Source of the DNA: Reyranella sp.
Lineage (GTDB): Bacteria > Pseudomonadota > Alphaproteobacteria > Reyranellales > Reyranellaceae
Length of the DNA: 64,000 nucleotides
NCBI GenBank assembly: GCA_019750135.1
Contig: JAIEOV010000016.1
Span: 1-64,000 of the forward strand
Reading direction: 5' to 3'
The notes under the pieces were generated by a model. The model did not search any database. It saw only the letters and a list, made by a program, of their open reading frames with translations, and was not told the origin of the DNA. A program made the position numbers and the translations under genes. Shown piece after piece: positions 26,381-36,007 of the stretch (positions within the stretch are counted from its first letter, which is position 1; every line of letters starts with the position of its first letter).

Positions 26381-27619
26381 TCAAGAACGGTAGCTGCCGT
26401 TGATGTCGATGTAACCGTGCGTCAGATCGCAGGTCCAGACCGTGGCGCGGCCGCGTCCGATGCCGAGATCGATGTCGATCACGATGTCGGTGCCCTTGAT
26501 GTGCTTGGCGACCGGCGTCTCGTCGTAGTTCGGCACGACCTGGCCGCCGTCGGTGATCTTCACCCCGCCGATCGAGATCTTGAGCTTGTCGCGGTCCGCC
26601 CGCTCGCCCGACTTGCCGACCGCCATGACGATGCGGCCCCAGTTGGCGTCCTCGCCGGCGATCGCCGTCTTGACCAGGGGCGAGTTGGCGACCGACAGCC
26701 CGATCTTGCGCGCCGCGCCATTGGAGGAGGCGCCGCCGACATTGATGGTGACGAACTTGGTGGCGCCCTCGCCGTCGCGCGCCAGCAGTTGCGCCAGGTC
26801 GATCAGCACCTCGTCGAGCGCGCGCTTGAAGTCGACCAGGACGGGATCGTCGGCCTCCTCGATCGGCGCGTGGCGGGCGGCGCCCGTGGCGACCATCAGC
26901 AGCGTATCGCTGGTCGAGGTGTCGCCGTCGACGGTGACGCAGTTCAGCGACTTGTCGGCGGCATCGGCCACCAGCTTCTGCAGGACGGCGCCCGGCACCT
27001 TGGCGTCGGTGAAGACGAAGGCGAGCATGGTCGCCATGTCGGGCGCGATCATGCCCGAGCCCTTGAGGAAGCCGTTGATGGTGACGGTCCGCTCCCCGAT
27101 CTTGGCTTGGCGCGTGGCGAGCTTGGGGAAAGTGTCCGTCGTCATGATGGCACCGGCAGCGGCGGACCACGAGTCCTCGCGCGCGCCCTTGATCATCGCC
27201 GGCACGACGGCCGCGATCTTCTCCCAGTCGAGCGGCTGGCCGATCACGCCGGTCGAGGCCATGAAGACTTCGTTACGCGGGCAGCCCAGCGCCTGGGCGA
27301 TCGCCCGGGTGCTCTCCTCGACCGCCTTGTCGCCCAGCTTGCCCGTGAAGGCGTTGGCGTTGCCGGCATTGACGACGATGGCGCGGACCTTGCCGCGGGC
27401 CAGGTTCTTGCGGCACCAGTCGACCGGCGCCGACGAGCACTTCGAGCGCGTCAGCACGCCGGCAATGGTGGCGCCGGCCGGCACCACGGCCAGCATGACG
27501 TCGTCGCGGTCCTTGTAGCGCACGCCCGACGCCGCCGCGGCGAGCTTCACGCCCGCAATGCGCGGCAATGTCGGCGTCGTTTTCGGCGCGAGCGGCGATA
27601 CGGCGTGCTTGACGGCCAT
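26381..27619 (-). CDS. argJ: bifunctional glutamate N-acetyltransferase / amino-acid acetyltransferase ArgJ
   Basis: A 412-residue proenzyme that transfers the acetyl group from N-acetylornithine to glutamate in the cyclic arginine pathway. Self-cleavage into two chains occurs between Ala and Thr in the family motif MATML; here A196 and the new N-terminal nucleophile T197 are both present (GMIAPDMATMLAF). Other landmarks are VNAGNANAFTG, FMASTGVIGQPL and the C-terminal DLTHGYIDINGSYR. The ATG at 27619 has GGGGAG five bases upstream, and the frame beyond it is not conserved. It is followed by mutT. Confidence 0.97.
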   Translation of the reverse strand: MAVKHAVSPLAPKTTPTLPRIAGVKLAAAASGVRYKDRDDVMLAVVPAGATIAGVLTRSKCSSAPVDWCRKNLARGKVRAIVVNAGNANAFTGKLGDKAVEESTRAIAQALGCPRNEVFMASTGVIGQPLDWEKIAAVVPAMIKGAREDSWSAAAGAIMTTDTFPKLATRQAKIGERTVTINGFLKGSGMIAPDMATMLAFVFTDAKVPGAVLQKLVADAADKSLNCVTVDGDTSTSDTLLMVATGAARHAPIEEADDPVLVDFKRALDEVLIDLAQLLARDGEGATKFVTINVGGASSNGAARKIGLSVANSPLVKTAIAGEDANWGRIVMAVGKSGERADRDKLKISIGGVKITDGGQVVPNYDETPVAKHIKGTDIVIDIDLGIGRGRATVWTCDLTHGYIDINGSYRS

Positions 27620-27707
27620 TGGACTCCCCATGCGGACGGCCGGGCATCGCCCGGCCACTCCGAAGGGCGGAGCCTACACCAGAACCGCACAAAAAAGTGA
27701 GTTCTAC

Positions 27708-28736
27708 TTACTGCTTAGGCGCGGGGGTCGCCGGAGCAGCCGCCGGAGGCTTGGCAGCAGGAGCGGCCGGCGCAGCGGGCTTGGCCGCCGGAGCAGGCTC
27801 AGGCTTGCTGCCGTCCATGGCGAACTTCTCGATCTTGGCGCCCGAACGCAGCTGATCGAGCTGGGCGGTGATCGCCTCGCGGGCCATCTCCTCGCGCAGC
27901 TGGTCGGCCATCTCCTCGAAGGCCGGCGGCGGCGCCTTGCGGCGATCCTCGACCTTGATGACGTGGTAGCCGAACTGGGTCTTGACCGGAGTCTCGGTCA
28001 TCTCGTCCTTCTTCAGGTTGAAGGCGGCGTCGGCGAACTCCTTCACCATGTCCGACTTCTTGAACCAGCCGAGATCGCCGCCCTCGGCGCCGGAGGCCTT
28101 GTCGGTCGACTTCTCCTTGGCGAGCTTGTCGAAGGCCGCGCCCTTCTTGAGCTCGGCGATCAGCGCCTTGGCCTCGTCCTCGGTCGACACCAGGATATGG
28201 CGGGCGTGGACCTCCTCCTCGGCCGGCATCTGCTTCAGCCGCTCCTCGTAACGCTTCTGCAGCTTTTCCGGCGTAACCTGGCGGGCGATCTCGCGCTGGA
28301 TCCAGAAATCCTGCAGCACCTGGTCCTCGACGAAGGCCATGCGCTTCTTGAAGGCCGGATCGTCGGTGACCTTGTTCTTCTTGCCCTCCTGGACGACCAG
28401 CTTGCTGTCGATGATGCGGTCGAGCAGCGCGGGGAACACCGCCTGCAGCGGCATGCTGCGATATTGTTGCGGCAACGACTGCTGGGCGACCTCCAGCTCC
28501 GACAGCCGGATCGGCTGGCCGTTGACCGTGGCGACCACGGGATCCTTGAGCGGCTGAGCCGGCTGCGCGGCCTGCGCCGGCGGCTTGGCCTGAGCAGCCG
28601 GCGGGGCGGCAGTGGGCGGCTTGGGCTGGGCTTGGCCCTGCGGAGCGGCGGGCTGCTGAGCCGACACGGGAGCCGCGATGGCAGCCGCTGCGCAACACAG
28701 GACGAACAGGCGCAAGCTGCGCAAGCGATGGCTCAT
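27708..28736 (-). CDS. periplasmic parvulin-type peptidyl-prolyl isomerase
   Basis: A 342-residue exported foldase. The signal peptide is LRLFVLCCAAAAIAAPVSAQ. A Pro/Ala/Gln-rich segment and a SurA/PrsA-like N-terminal chaperone region (PVVATVNGQPIRLSELEVAQ) follow. The parvulin domain (VHARHILVSTEDEAKALIAE through GGDLGWFKKSDMVKEFADAA and QFGYHVIKVED) lies near residues 175-270. The C terminus is again Pro/Ala-rich (PAPAAKPAAPAAP). It should help fold outer-membrane or periplasmic proteins. It is divergent from secA, whose product exports its clients, a conserved neighbourhood in the class. Confidence 0.93.
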   Translation of the reverse strand: MSHRLRSLRLFVLCCAAAAIAAPVSAQQPAAPQGQAQPKPPTAAPPAAQAKPPAQAAQPAQPLKDPVVATVNGQPIRLSELEVAQQSLPQQYRSMPLQAVFPALLDRIIDSKLVVQEGKKNKVTDDPAFKKRMAFVEDQVLQDFWIQREIARQVTPEKLQKRYEERLKQMPAEEEVHARHILVSTEDEAKALIAELKKGAAFDKLAKEKSTDKASGAEGGDLGWFKKSDMVKEFADAAFNLKKDEMTETPVKTQFGYHVIKVEDRRKAPPPAFEEMADQLREEMAREAITAQLDQLRSGAKIEKFAMDGSKPEPAPAAKPAAPAAPAAKPPAAAPATPAPKQ

Positions 28737-28876
28737 GACAGACTCCGAAACTTGATGTGCATCCGTTTACACAGGCCCGCTTCGGACCTGCAAGCTCTCC
28801 ACCCCCGGAGCCTTCGTTGTTGGCGGTGGATTGCGGCACTTTTTCGTGAGCAGGGTGTCGGCGATGCGGCGTGTCC

Positions 28877-29030
28877 GTCATCCCGACCTGCCTGCGCGAA
28901 GCCGAAGCGGCTTCGCTTCGGCGAAGGTAGGCCGGCGCCGAGAGCAGCGAGGCGAAGCGGAAGGACCTCTTCTGTTCGCCGGGTGCCGCCTCCCATTTCA
29001 AGAAACAAGGGCGGCTTCGCTTGGGATGAC
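28877..29030 (+). repeat. dispersed repeat, full copy 2 (GTCATCCC / GGGATGAC ends)
   Basis: A 154-bp element in the ppiC-secA gap with the same ends and internal hairpin as the copy at 5500: GTCATCCCGACCTGCCTGCG, then GAAGCCGAAGCGG/CTTCGCTTCGG, GCGAGGCGAAG, GGACCTCTTCTGTT, and final GCTTCGCTTGGGATGAC. Together with a secA promoter and about 130 bases without visible features, it fills the 412-base intergenic region. Confidence 0.75.
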
Positions 29031-29064
29031 GGTTTGCTCTACATTTCCGTCACAGGTCACTGCG

Positions 29065-29093
29065 TTGACACTGCGGGGCCTGCTCTCTATCTC
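29065..29093 (+). promoter_or_regulatory. secA promoter
   Basis: A perfect TTGACA (29065-29070), 17-base spacer, then TATCTC (29088-29093). The transcription start would be near 29100, leaving a leader of about 50 bases. It lies just after the dispersed repeat. Confidence 0.65.
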
Positions 29094-29148
29094 TGCCTGG
29101 GACGGCGGGCCGGGTGCCCGCCTAAGTCATTAAAATATCGAGGTTTTC

Positions 29149-31914
29149 ATGCTGGGTGCGCTGGCCCGTAGCCTGTTCGGCACCGCCAATGATCGCATCG
29201 TCAAAGGCTTCGACAAGCCGGTGGCGAAGATCAATGCCCTCGAGCCTGAGCTCAGCAAGCTCAGCGACGAGCAACTGCGCGCCAAGACCGTCGAATTCCG
29301 CGAGCGCCTGGCCAAGGGCGAGACCCTGGACGACCTGCTGGTCGAAGCCTTCGCCGTGGTGCGCGAAGCCGCCAAGCGGACGCTCGGCCAGCGCCACTTC
29401 GACGTTCAGCTCAAGGGCGGCATGGTCCTGCACTCGGGCAAGATCGCCGAGATGAAGACCGGCGAAGGCAAGACGCTGGTCGCCACCCTGCCGGTCTATC
29501 TCAATGCCCTCGAAGGCAAGGGCGTGCACGTCGTCACGGTGAACGACTACCTGGCCAAGCGCGACTCCGAGTGGATGGGCCAGATCTACACCTTCCTCGG
29601 CCTCACCGTCGGCGTCATCGTGCACGAGCTCGACGACGAGCAGCGCAAGGCGGCCTACGCCTGCGACGTCACCTACGGCACCAACAACGAGCTCGGTTTC
29701 GACTACTTGCGCGACAACATGAAGTTCCGCCTCGACCTCATGGTCCAGCGGCCCTTCAACTACGCCATCGTCGACGAGGTCGATTCGATCCTGATCGACG
29801 AGGCGCGCACGCCGCTGATCATCTCGGGCCCGGCCGAGGACTCCTCCGAGCTCTATCGCCGCGCCGACACGGTGATCCCGCGTCTGAAGCCCGACGCCTA
29901 CGAGAAGGACGAGAAGAACCGCACCGTCGTGCTGACCGACCCGGGCGTCGAGCAGGTCGAGGACATCCTGCGCGGCGACGGGCTGCTGCCCGAGGGCATC
30001 AGCCTCTATGCGCCCAACCAGGTGACCTTGCTCCATCACGTCACCCAGGCGCTGCGCGCCCACAAGCTGTTCTCCCGCGACACCGACTACATCGTGAAGG
30101 ACGGCCAGGTCGTCATCATCGACGAGTTCACCGGCCGCATGATGGCCGGCCGTCGCTATTCGGAAGGCCTGCACCAGGCGCTCGAGGCCAAGGAGCACGT
30201 CGAGATCCAGCGCGAGAACCAGACACTGGCCTCGATCACCTTCCAGAACCTGTTCCGCATGTATCCGAAGCTGTCCGGCATGACCGGCACGGCGATGACG
30301 GAAGCCTCGGAGTTCGGCGAGATCTACCGGCTCGAGGTCGTCGAGATCCCGACCAACGTGGCCGTGGCCCGCAAGGACGCCGACGACGAGATCTACCGCA
30401 CCTTGGGCGACAAGACGCGCGCCATCGTCAAGCTCATCCAGGAGTGCCGCGACCGCAAGCAGCCGATGCTGGTCGGCACCGTCTCGATCGAGAAATCGGA
30501 GGCGCTGTCGGAGGAGCTGAAGAAGGCCAAGATCCCGCACAACGTGCTGAACGCGCGCTACCACGAGCAGGAGGCCGAGATCGTCGCCCAGGCCGGCCGG
30601 CCGGGCGCCATCACCATCGCCACCAACATGGCCGGCCGCGGCACAGACATCCAGCTCGGCGGCAACGTCGACATGCTGGTGCGCCACGCGGCTGCCGAGA
30701 TTGCTGCCAAGTTTCCGGACGAGGCCCAGCGCAAGGCCGAGCTCGACCGCGTGGCCCAGCAGATCAAGGCGGAGGTCGCACGCGACCGCGAGATCGTGCG
30801 CGGCGCCGGCGGCCTCTACGTCGTCGGCACCGAGCGCCACGAGAGCCGGCGCATCGACAACCAGCTGCGCGGCCGCTCGGGCCGCCAGGGCGATCCCGGC
30901 GCCTCCAAGTTCTTCCTGTCGCTGGAAGACGACCTGATGCGCATCTTCGGCAACAACAAGGTGCTCGACTGGGTGCAGAAGAAGGGCATGGCCGACGACG
31001 AGGCGCTGACCCATCGCTGGCTCAACAAGGCGCTGGAGACGGCGCAGGGCAAGGTCGAGGCGCGTAACTTCGAGATCCGCAAGAACCTGCTGCGCTTCGA
31101 CGACGTCATGAACAGCCAGCGCAAGGAGATCTACGCCGAGCGCATCGAGCTGATGGCGACCGAGGACGTGTCCGACACCATCGCCGGCATGCGTCGCGAC
31201 GTGGTCGATGGGCTGGTCAAGCGCACCATCCCGGAAGGCGTCTACGCCGAGCAGTGGAAGATCGGCGAGCTCAAGGAAGAGGTGCAGCGCATCTTCGGGC
31301 TCGACCTGCCGATCGAGGACTGGGCCAAGGAAGAGGGCATCGCCGAGGAGGAGATCAAGACCCGGCTGAACGACCAGGTCGATCGCCTGTTCGCCCAACG
31401 CGCGGCGCAGTACGGCGTCGATGTGTGGCGCCAGGTCGAGAAGAGCGTGCTGATGCAGCTGTTCGACCAGAACTGGAAGGAGCACCTGCTGCACCTCGAC
31501 CATCTGCGCCAGGGCATCGGCTTGCGCGCCTACGGCCAGAAGGATCCGCTGAACGAATACAAGCGCGAGGCGTTCAACCTCTTCGAGGATTTGCTGAGCG
31601 GCCTGCGCGAGCAGGTGGTGGCTCTGCTGGCGACGCTGCAGCTGCGCATGGAAGCGCCGCCGATGCCCGAGATGCCGACCAACATGCACGAGGTGCACGA
31701 GGATCCGGCGCTGGCCAGCCAGATGAGCGACGATCCGAACTTCGATCCGGCCGATCCCGACGGCGGCGGCGTCGCCACGCTGCACCGCCCGCGGCCGACG
31801 GCGCGCGCCGCCGTGGATCCCAACGATCCGGCAACCTGGGGCAAGGTCGCGCGCAACGCGCCCTGCCCCTGCGGCTCAGGCAAGAAGTTCAAGCACTGCC
31901 ATGGGCGGGTCTAA
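29149..31914 (+). CDS. secA: preprotein translocase ATPase SecA
   Basis: A 921-residue motor that pushes unfolded preproteins through SecYEG. Landmarks: Walker A ([12 protein letters not shown], about residue 105), [16 protein letters not shown] (about 207), the cross-linking and wing domains, [17 protein letters not shown] in the second nucleotide-binding fold, and [13 protein letters not shown]. The C terminus carries the zinc-binding SecB-interaction motif [14 protein letters not shown]. The ATG at 29149 has GAGG upstream. It is divergent from the PPIase gene. Confidence 0.98.
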   Translation: MLGALARSLFGTANDRIVKGFDKPVAKINALEPELSKLSDEQLRAKTVEFRERLAKGETLDDLLVEAFAVVREAAKRTLGQRHFDVQLKGGMVLHSGKIAEMKTGEGKTLVATLPVYLNALEGKGVHVVTVNDYLAKRDSEWMGQIYTFLGLTVGVIVHELDDEQRKAAYACDVTYGTNNELGFDYLRDNMKFRLDLMVQRPFNYAIVDEVDSILIDEARTPLIISGPAEDSSELYRRADTVIPRLKPDAYEKDEKNRTVVLTDPGVEQVEDILRGDGLLPEGISLYAPNQVTLLHHVTQALRAHKLFSRDTDYIVKDGQVVIIDEFTGRMMAGRRYSEGLHQALEAKEHVEIQRENQTLASITFQNLFRMYPKLSGMTGTAMTEASEFGEIYRLEVVEIPTNVAVARKDADDEIYRTLGDKTRAIVKLIQECRDRKQPMLVGTVSIEKSEALSEELKKAKIPHNVLNARYHEQEAEIVAQAGRPGAITIATNMAGRGTDIQLGGNVDMLVRHAAAEIAAKFPDEAQRKAELDRVAQQIKAEVARDREIVRGAGGLYVVGTERHESRRIDNQLRGRSGRQGDPGASKFFLSLEDDLMRIFGNNKVLDWVQKKGMADDEALTHRWLNKALETAQGKVEARNFEIRKNLLRFDDVMNSQRKEIYAERIELMATEDVSDTIAGMRRDVVDGLVKRTIPEGVYAEQWKIGELKEEVQRIFGLDLPIEDWAKEEGIAEEEIKTRLNDQVDRLFAQRAAQYGVDVWRQVEKSVLMQLFDQNWKEHLLHLDHLRQGIGLRAYGQKDPLNEYKREAFNLFEDLLSGLREQVVALLATLQLRMEAPPMPEMPTNMHEVHEDPALASQMSDDPNFDPADPDGGGVATLHRPRPTARAAVDPNDPATWGKVARNAPCPCGSGKKFKHCHGRV

Positions 31915-32003
31915 AGTCAGCCTTACACTAAGGAGCGGCCCGAAGCACCGAGCACGCCGACGACATCCGGCCGGCGGGCCTGACGACGATCGCGCCCTAC
32001 CAC

Positions 32004-32852
32004 TCACCGGCAGTGTTCGATGAGACGATACTGCCCGGCCGGGCCTCGCGCTTCCCGAACAGACGCATCGTGTCGAGCCCATGGGTAGAATGCGAATGCA
32101 GGTCGATTTCTACGACCGGGAGCCGCCGGTCGGCTGAAATGCACGTCGCTGAGGTCGAGCGATACCACCAGCGTGTCGAGCAGCGGACGCCGGTTCGCGC
32201 CGGCCGTGTAGATCCGGCGCCTGCTCGGCAGCTGGATGCCGTCGGCCTCGATGTGCTCCGACACGAGCTGGATGGCGCCGAAGCCGCCGGCGACATCGAC
32301 GTTGTAATCCTGCCGCCGTAGCAACAGGTCTTCGCCGAAATAGAACATCTGGACCTGGCTGTGAGTCGCGGTCCAGTCAGGGAACCGGGCGCGCAACACC
32401 CGCCATGTCTCCCGGCCTTCCTGCCACGGCTCCATCTCCTCGGTCTGGACTCCCGGCGCGGCCAGCAGGAACGGCGTCGTCAGAGAGGTCCACAGGGCAT
32501 AGCCGTTGAAGTAGGCGCGATGCAGTGGATCCCACGGCGTCGTCATGACATGACCGGCAAACGCCAGGCGTGGATCGCGGCGTTCGGCGACGACGCTGCC
32601 GTTGCTGCGCACAATGGCGATCCGGTCGGGGACGAACTCCGTGTGCCAATCAGGATCGCCGAACCGCGTCACCGAGGAACGCTCCTCGCGCAACCACACG
32701 GTCGTTTGGCGGGGGTTCGGATCCTGCACCAGACCCTTCATCGCCCATAGGGCGCCGCCAGTGACGATGGTGGCGTCGACGCGCTCGAACGACTTCCATC
32801 GCTCGACGCCGCCATGGGCTCGAAGAACATCGTCCAGAAGCGTTGCAGCCAT
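32004..32852 (-). CDS. hypothetical protein
   Basis: A cytoplasmic protein of about 282 residues with no signal peptide that I do not assign to a named family. The start MAATLLDDVLRAHGGVERWK, followed by repeated beta-strand-like stretches (ATIVTGGALWAMKGL, FYFGEDLLLRRQDYNVDVAG, LLDTLVVSLDLSDVHFS), suggests a beta-rich fold like LolA/outer-membrane-lipoprotein-sorting proteins without the export signal. The last 40 residues (RPAAPGRRNRPA onward) look non-homologous and may be read-through of an altered end. The ATG at 32852 has GAGGAGAG seven bases upstream; an in-frame start at 32876 is weaker. It is divergent from the TonB receptor gene. Confidence 0.65.
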   Translation of the reverse strand: MAATLLDDVLRAHGGVERWKSFERVDATIVTGGALWAMKGLVQDPNPRQTTVWLREERSSVTRFGDPDWHTEFVPDRIAIVRSNGSVVAERRDPRLAFAGHVMTTPWDPLHRAYFNGYALWTSLTTPFLLAAPGVQTEEMEPWQEGRETWRVLRARFPDWTATHSQVQMFYFGEDLLLRRQDYNVDVAGGFGAIQLVSEHIEADGIQLPSRRRIYTAGANRRPLLDTLVVSLDLSDVHFSRPAAPGRRNRPAFAFYPWARHDASVREARGPAGQYRLIEHCR

Positions 32853-32946
32853 CGTGCTCTCCTCGTCTGAGGACAACGTGGCGCCGGGGCCCGCCGAACA
32901 GCATCCATACGAAGGTGCAACCGACGCCCCCTCTTTGGCTGGGAGG

Positions 32947-32974
32947 TTGACCGCCCTGAATGTTATAATATAAC
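32947..32974 (+). promoter_or_regulatory. promoter of the TonB receptor gene with embedded palindrome
   Basis: TTGACC (32947-32952), 16 bases, TATAAC (32969-32974). The -10 lies inside the palindrome GTTATAATATAAC (32962-32974), a possible repressor site or a pair of overlapping -10 elements. Confidence 0.5.
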
Positions 32975-33010
32975 GATCCCTGTCGGAGCCATCGAACGGG
33001 GAGACGAACG

Positions 33011-35161
33011 ATGCGGCGCGTATTTGGGTGGTCGTCGGTTTGCGGCCTGTTCGTCGGCGTGGCCTCGGCCTCGGCGCAGACGGAGCCGGCGCCGGACACG
33101 CCGCCGACGCAGTCGCTGCCCGGCATCACCGTCACGGCGACCAAGATGGACGAGGAGCGCAGCTCCATCCTGCCGAGCCTCGGCGCCACCAAGTACGACT
33201 TCAGCCGTACCGCCATCCAGAACACCCCGCAGGGCCAGAATGCGCCGCTGAACCAGGTGCTGCTGCGCGCGCCGGGCGTGGTACAGGACGGTTTCGGCCA
33301 AGTCCATGTCCGCGGCGACCACGGCAGCCTGCAATACCGGCTCGACGGCGTTCAGTTGCCGGAGGGCCTCGCCCTCTTCAGCCAGGTGCTGTCGCCGCGC
33401 TTCGCCAACTCGCTCTCGCTGCTGACCGGCGCGCTGCCGGCGCAGTACGGCCTGCGCACGGCGGGCGTCGTCGACATCGGCGTCAAGTCGGGCACGACCA
33501 ACCCCGGCGCCGAGGCCTCGTTCATGGGCGGCTCGTACAACTGGGTGCAGCCGTCGGGCGAGTATGGCGGCCGCAGCGGCAACATCGACTACTATGCGGC
33601 CGGCCAGTACCTCAGCAACAACATCGGCATCGAGAACCCGTTCTCGGCATGGACGCCGATCCACGACCAGACTTCGCAATGGTATGCGCTCGGCAAGGTC
33701 ACGGGCATCGTCGACGAGAACACGCGGGTCAGCTTCATCGGCGGCGGGGTCAACGCGAGCTACCAGATTCCCAACAACATCAACCAGGTTCCCAACTTCA
33801 CGGTGCTGGGCAACTCGACCTGGGACAGCTCGATCCTCGACCAGCGCCAGTGGGAGAGCACCTACTTCGGCATCGCTTCGCTGCAGAAATCCTACCAGGA
33901 CGTCAACATGCAGCTCTCGGGCTTTGCCCGCTACTCGCAGCTCAACTACCAGCCCGACGCGATCGGCGATCTTCTGTACAACGGCATCGCGCAGTGGGCG
34001 CAGCGCACCAGCCTGGCGACCGGCGTGCAGGCCGATGCGAGCTGGAAACTCGTGCCCAAGCACACGCTGCGCGGCGGCTTCCTGGTCCAGCGCGAGCGTG
34101 TCACCAGCTCCGCGCAGGCCAATACCCTGCCGCTGGTTCCCGACCCGTCCGATCCCGATGCGCCTGCCATTCCAGGCGACACCCCGTTCGGCATCACCGA
34201 CAGCGCCGATCTCACCAACTGGACCTACAGCGTCTACCTGCAGGACGAATGGAAGGTGCTGCCGACCGTCACCGTCAATGCCGGTCTGCGCTTCGATGCG
34301 ATCACCAGTCCTGTCAGCGAGAACCAGTTCAGCCCGCGCGTCAACGTCGTCTGGGAGCCGACGCCGGAGATCACCCTGCGCGCCGGATACGCCCGCTACT
34401 TCGTTCCCGCGCCCTTGAACCAGGTCTCCGTCGCCGCGCTCGCGGCCCGCGCCGGCACGGTCGCCGCGCCCGAGGTCCTGACCAACGACCCGGTGCGCGC
34501 CGAACGCTCCGACAACATCGACATCGGCCTGACGGTGAAGCCACTCGACGGCCTCACCGTCGGCTTCAGCGGCTTCTACAAGTGGGCGGAGAACTATCTC
34601 GACAAGGGCCAGTTCGGCGCGCCGATCTTCCAGACCGCCTTCAACTACTCGAACGCCCAGGTGCGCGGCTTCGAGCTGTTCGCCAACTACGACAAGGGGC
34701 CGTGGTCGCTCTACGCCAACCTCGCCTGGTCGCAGGTGAATTCGATCAACATCAACTCGGCGCAGTTCAACTTCGAGCAGGCCGAGCTGCAATACATCGC
34801 CAACAACTGGATCTTCGCCGACCATAACCAGAGCTGGACCGGCTCGGCGGGGGCGGCCTACGTGTTCAACATGGAGAGCGACTGGGCCACGCGCGTCTCG
34901 GCCGACATGCTCTACGGCAACGGCCTGCGCCAGACGATCGTGACGCCGAACGACGCCGCGCTGCCGGCCTATGCGACGCTCAACCTCTCGGTGACGCAGC
35001 GCCTGCCGATCAGCGGCAGCAAGGGTACCAACGTGCGCTTCGACGCGATCAACGTCACGGACGGCCAGTATCAGCTCAGGACGGGGACCGGCGTCGGCGT
35101 GGGTGCCCCCCAGTTCGGCATGCGAAGGGCTTTTTTCGTGACCTTGTCGCAAAAATTCTGA
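33011..35161 (+). CDS. TonB-dependent outer-membrane receptor
   Basis: A 716-residue outer-membrane transporter. A signal peptide (MRRVFGWSSVCGLFVGVASA, cleavage after SAQ or nearby) is followed by a TonB-box-like LPGITVTATK and a plug domain (LNQVLLRAPGVVQDGFGQVH, VRGDHGSLQYRLDGVQLPEG). The 22-stranded barrel shows a typical receptor core (TYSVYLQDEWKVLPTVTVNA, RAERSDNIDIGLTVKPLDG) and the terminal FFVTLSQKF with the aromatic last residue needed for barrel assembly. The substrate is unknown; no iron-box operator is evident. It is single, with no adjacent siderophore genes. Confidence 0.93.
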   Translation: MRRVFGWSSVCGLFVGVASASAQTEPAPDTPPTQSLPGITVTATKMDEERSSILPSLGATKYDFSRTAIQNTPQGQNAPLNQVLLRAPGVVQDGFGQVHVRGDHGSLQYRLDGVQLPEGLALFSQVLSPRFANSLSLLTGALPAQYGLRTAGVVDIGVKSGTTNPGAEASFMGGSYNWVQPSGEYGGRSGNIDYYAAGQYLSNNIGIENPFSAWTPIHDQTSQWYALGKVTGIVDENTRVSFIGGGVNASYQIPNNINQVPNFTVLGNSTWDSSILDQRQWESTYFGIASLQKSYQDVNMQLSGFARYSQLNYQPDAIGDLLYNGIAQWAQRTSLATGVQADASWKLVPKHTLRGGFLVQRERVTSSAQANTLPLVPDPSDPDAPAIPGDTPFGITDSADLTNWTYSVYLQDEWKVLPTVTVNAGLRFDAITSPVSENQFSPRVNVVWEPTPEITLRAGYARYFVPAPLNQVSVAALAARAGTVAAPEVLTNDPVRAERSDNIDIGLTVKPLDGLTVGFSGFYKWAENYLDKGQFGAPIFQTAFNYSNAQVRGFELFANYDKGPWSLYANLAWSQVNSININSAQFNFEQAELQYIANNWIFADHNQSWTGSAGAAYVFNMESDWATRVSADMLYGNGLRQTIVTPNDAALPAYATLNLSVTQRLPISGSKGTNVRFDAINVTDGQYQLRTGTGVGVGAPQFGMRRAFFVTLSQKF

Positions 35162-35200
35162 CGCCGAAACGACATGATCTGAGCGTGCCGAACGTGATAA

Positions 35201-35965
35201 ATGCTCGGCATGCTCGATCAAACCCTTCCCCATGTCGTGCCGCTGAAAGGCGGCTCCAATTTCCGCGATCTCGGCGGCTATCGCACTGAGGATGGCCGCA
35301 CCGTGCGGCGCCGCGCGGTCTTCCGCTCCGCCCATCTCGGCGGCCTGACCAACGAGGACCGCGTTGCGCTGGTCGGGCTCGGCGTTCGCACCATCGTCGA
35401 CCTGCGCGGCGTCAGCGAGGCAGCCGAGACGCCGCACCTGATCGACGGCGTCGACTGCCGCATCGTCGGCGCCCATATCGAACCCCAGCTCGGCGACAAG
35501 ATCCGCGTTGCCGTGGAGAGCGGCACGGCCACACCGCATCTCATGATGCAGTACCTGACCGACCATTACCGCGACTATCCGAGGCGCTGTGCGCCGGGCT
35601 TCCGCACCTTGTTCGCCACCTTGAGCGACGGCACGCACCGACCGCTGGTGTTCCATTGCACCGCCGGCAAGGACCGCACCGGCTTCGCCTCGGCCCTGCT
35701 GCTTACGCTGCTGGGCGTGCCGTGGGACACCGTGATGGACGATTACCTGCGCACCAACGAACTGTGGACCGGCCATATCGGCCGCTATCCCGAGCTCGAC
35801 ATCGATACCCGCGCTGCCATCGTCGAGGCGCGCACGGCCTACCTTGAGGCGGCCTTCGACATTGTCGCCAAGGACTTCGGCGGCCCCGAGACCTTCGCCG
35901 AGCAGGCGCTCGGGCTGGACGTCGAGGCGCGCGAGCGGCTGAAGGCGGATCTCCTGGAAGGCTGA
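35201..35965 (+). CDS. protein tyrosine/serine phosphatase (Tyr_phosphatase_3 family)
   Basis: A 254-residue cytoplasmic phosphatase. The N-terminal GGSNFRDLGGYRTEDGRTVR is the family hallmark. The P-loop H152-C153-T-A-G-K-D-R159 (VFHCTAGKDRTGFASALLL) supplies the catalytic cysteine and arginine. Such proteins act on phosphotyrosine or phosphoinositide substrates in other organisms; the substrate here is unknown. The ATG at 35201 has little ribosome-binding signal; an ATG at 35210 is in frame. It follows the TonB receptor by 39 bases and may be co-transcribed. Confidence 0.9.
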   Translation: MLGMLDQTLPHVVPLKGGSNFRDLGGYRTEDGRTVRRRAVFRSAHLGGLTNEDRVALVGLGVRTIVDLRGVSEAAETPHLIDGVDCRIVGAHIEPQLGDKIRVAVESGTATPHLMMQYLTDHYRDYPRRCAPGFRTLFATLSDGTHRPLVFHCTAGKDRTGFASALLLTLLGVPWDTVMDDYLRTNELWTGHIGRYPELDIDTRAAIVEARTAYLEAAFDIVAKDFGGPETFAEQALGLDVEARERLKADLLEG

Positions 35966-36007
35966 GCTCATAGCTGGAGTCGCGCGCCCCCAGCGTTATC
36001 ATGGGTC

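Noticed and set aside
29122..31785. 887-codon open frame antisense to secA
   Set aside because: secA on the plus strand is unmistakable. The antisense product is compositionally biased (His, Asp, Leu, Val) and lacks motifs.
32963..35971. 1002-codon open frame on the minus strand across the TonB receptor gene
   Set aside because: It is a GC-rich shadow frame antisense to a receptor with clear signal, plug and barrel features. Its product is a low-complexity Ala/Arg/Val-rich sequence with no recognisable domain.
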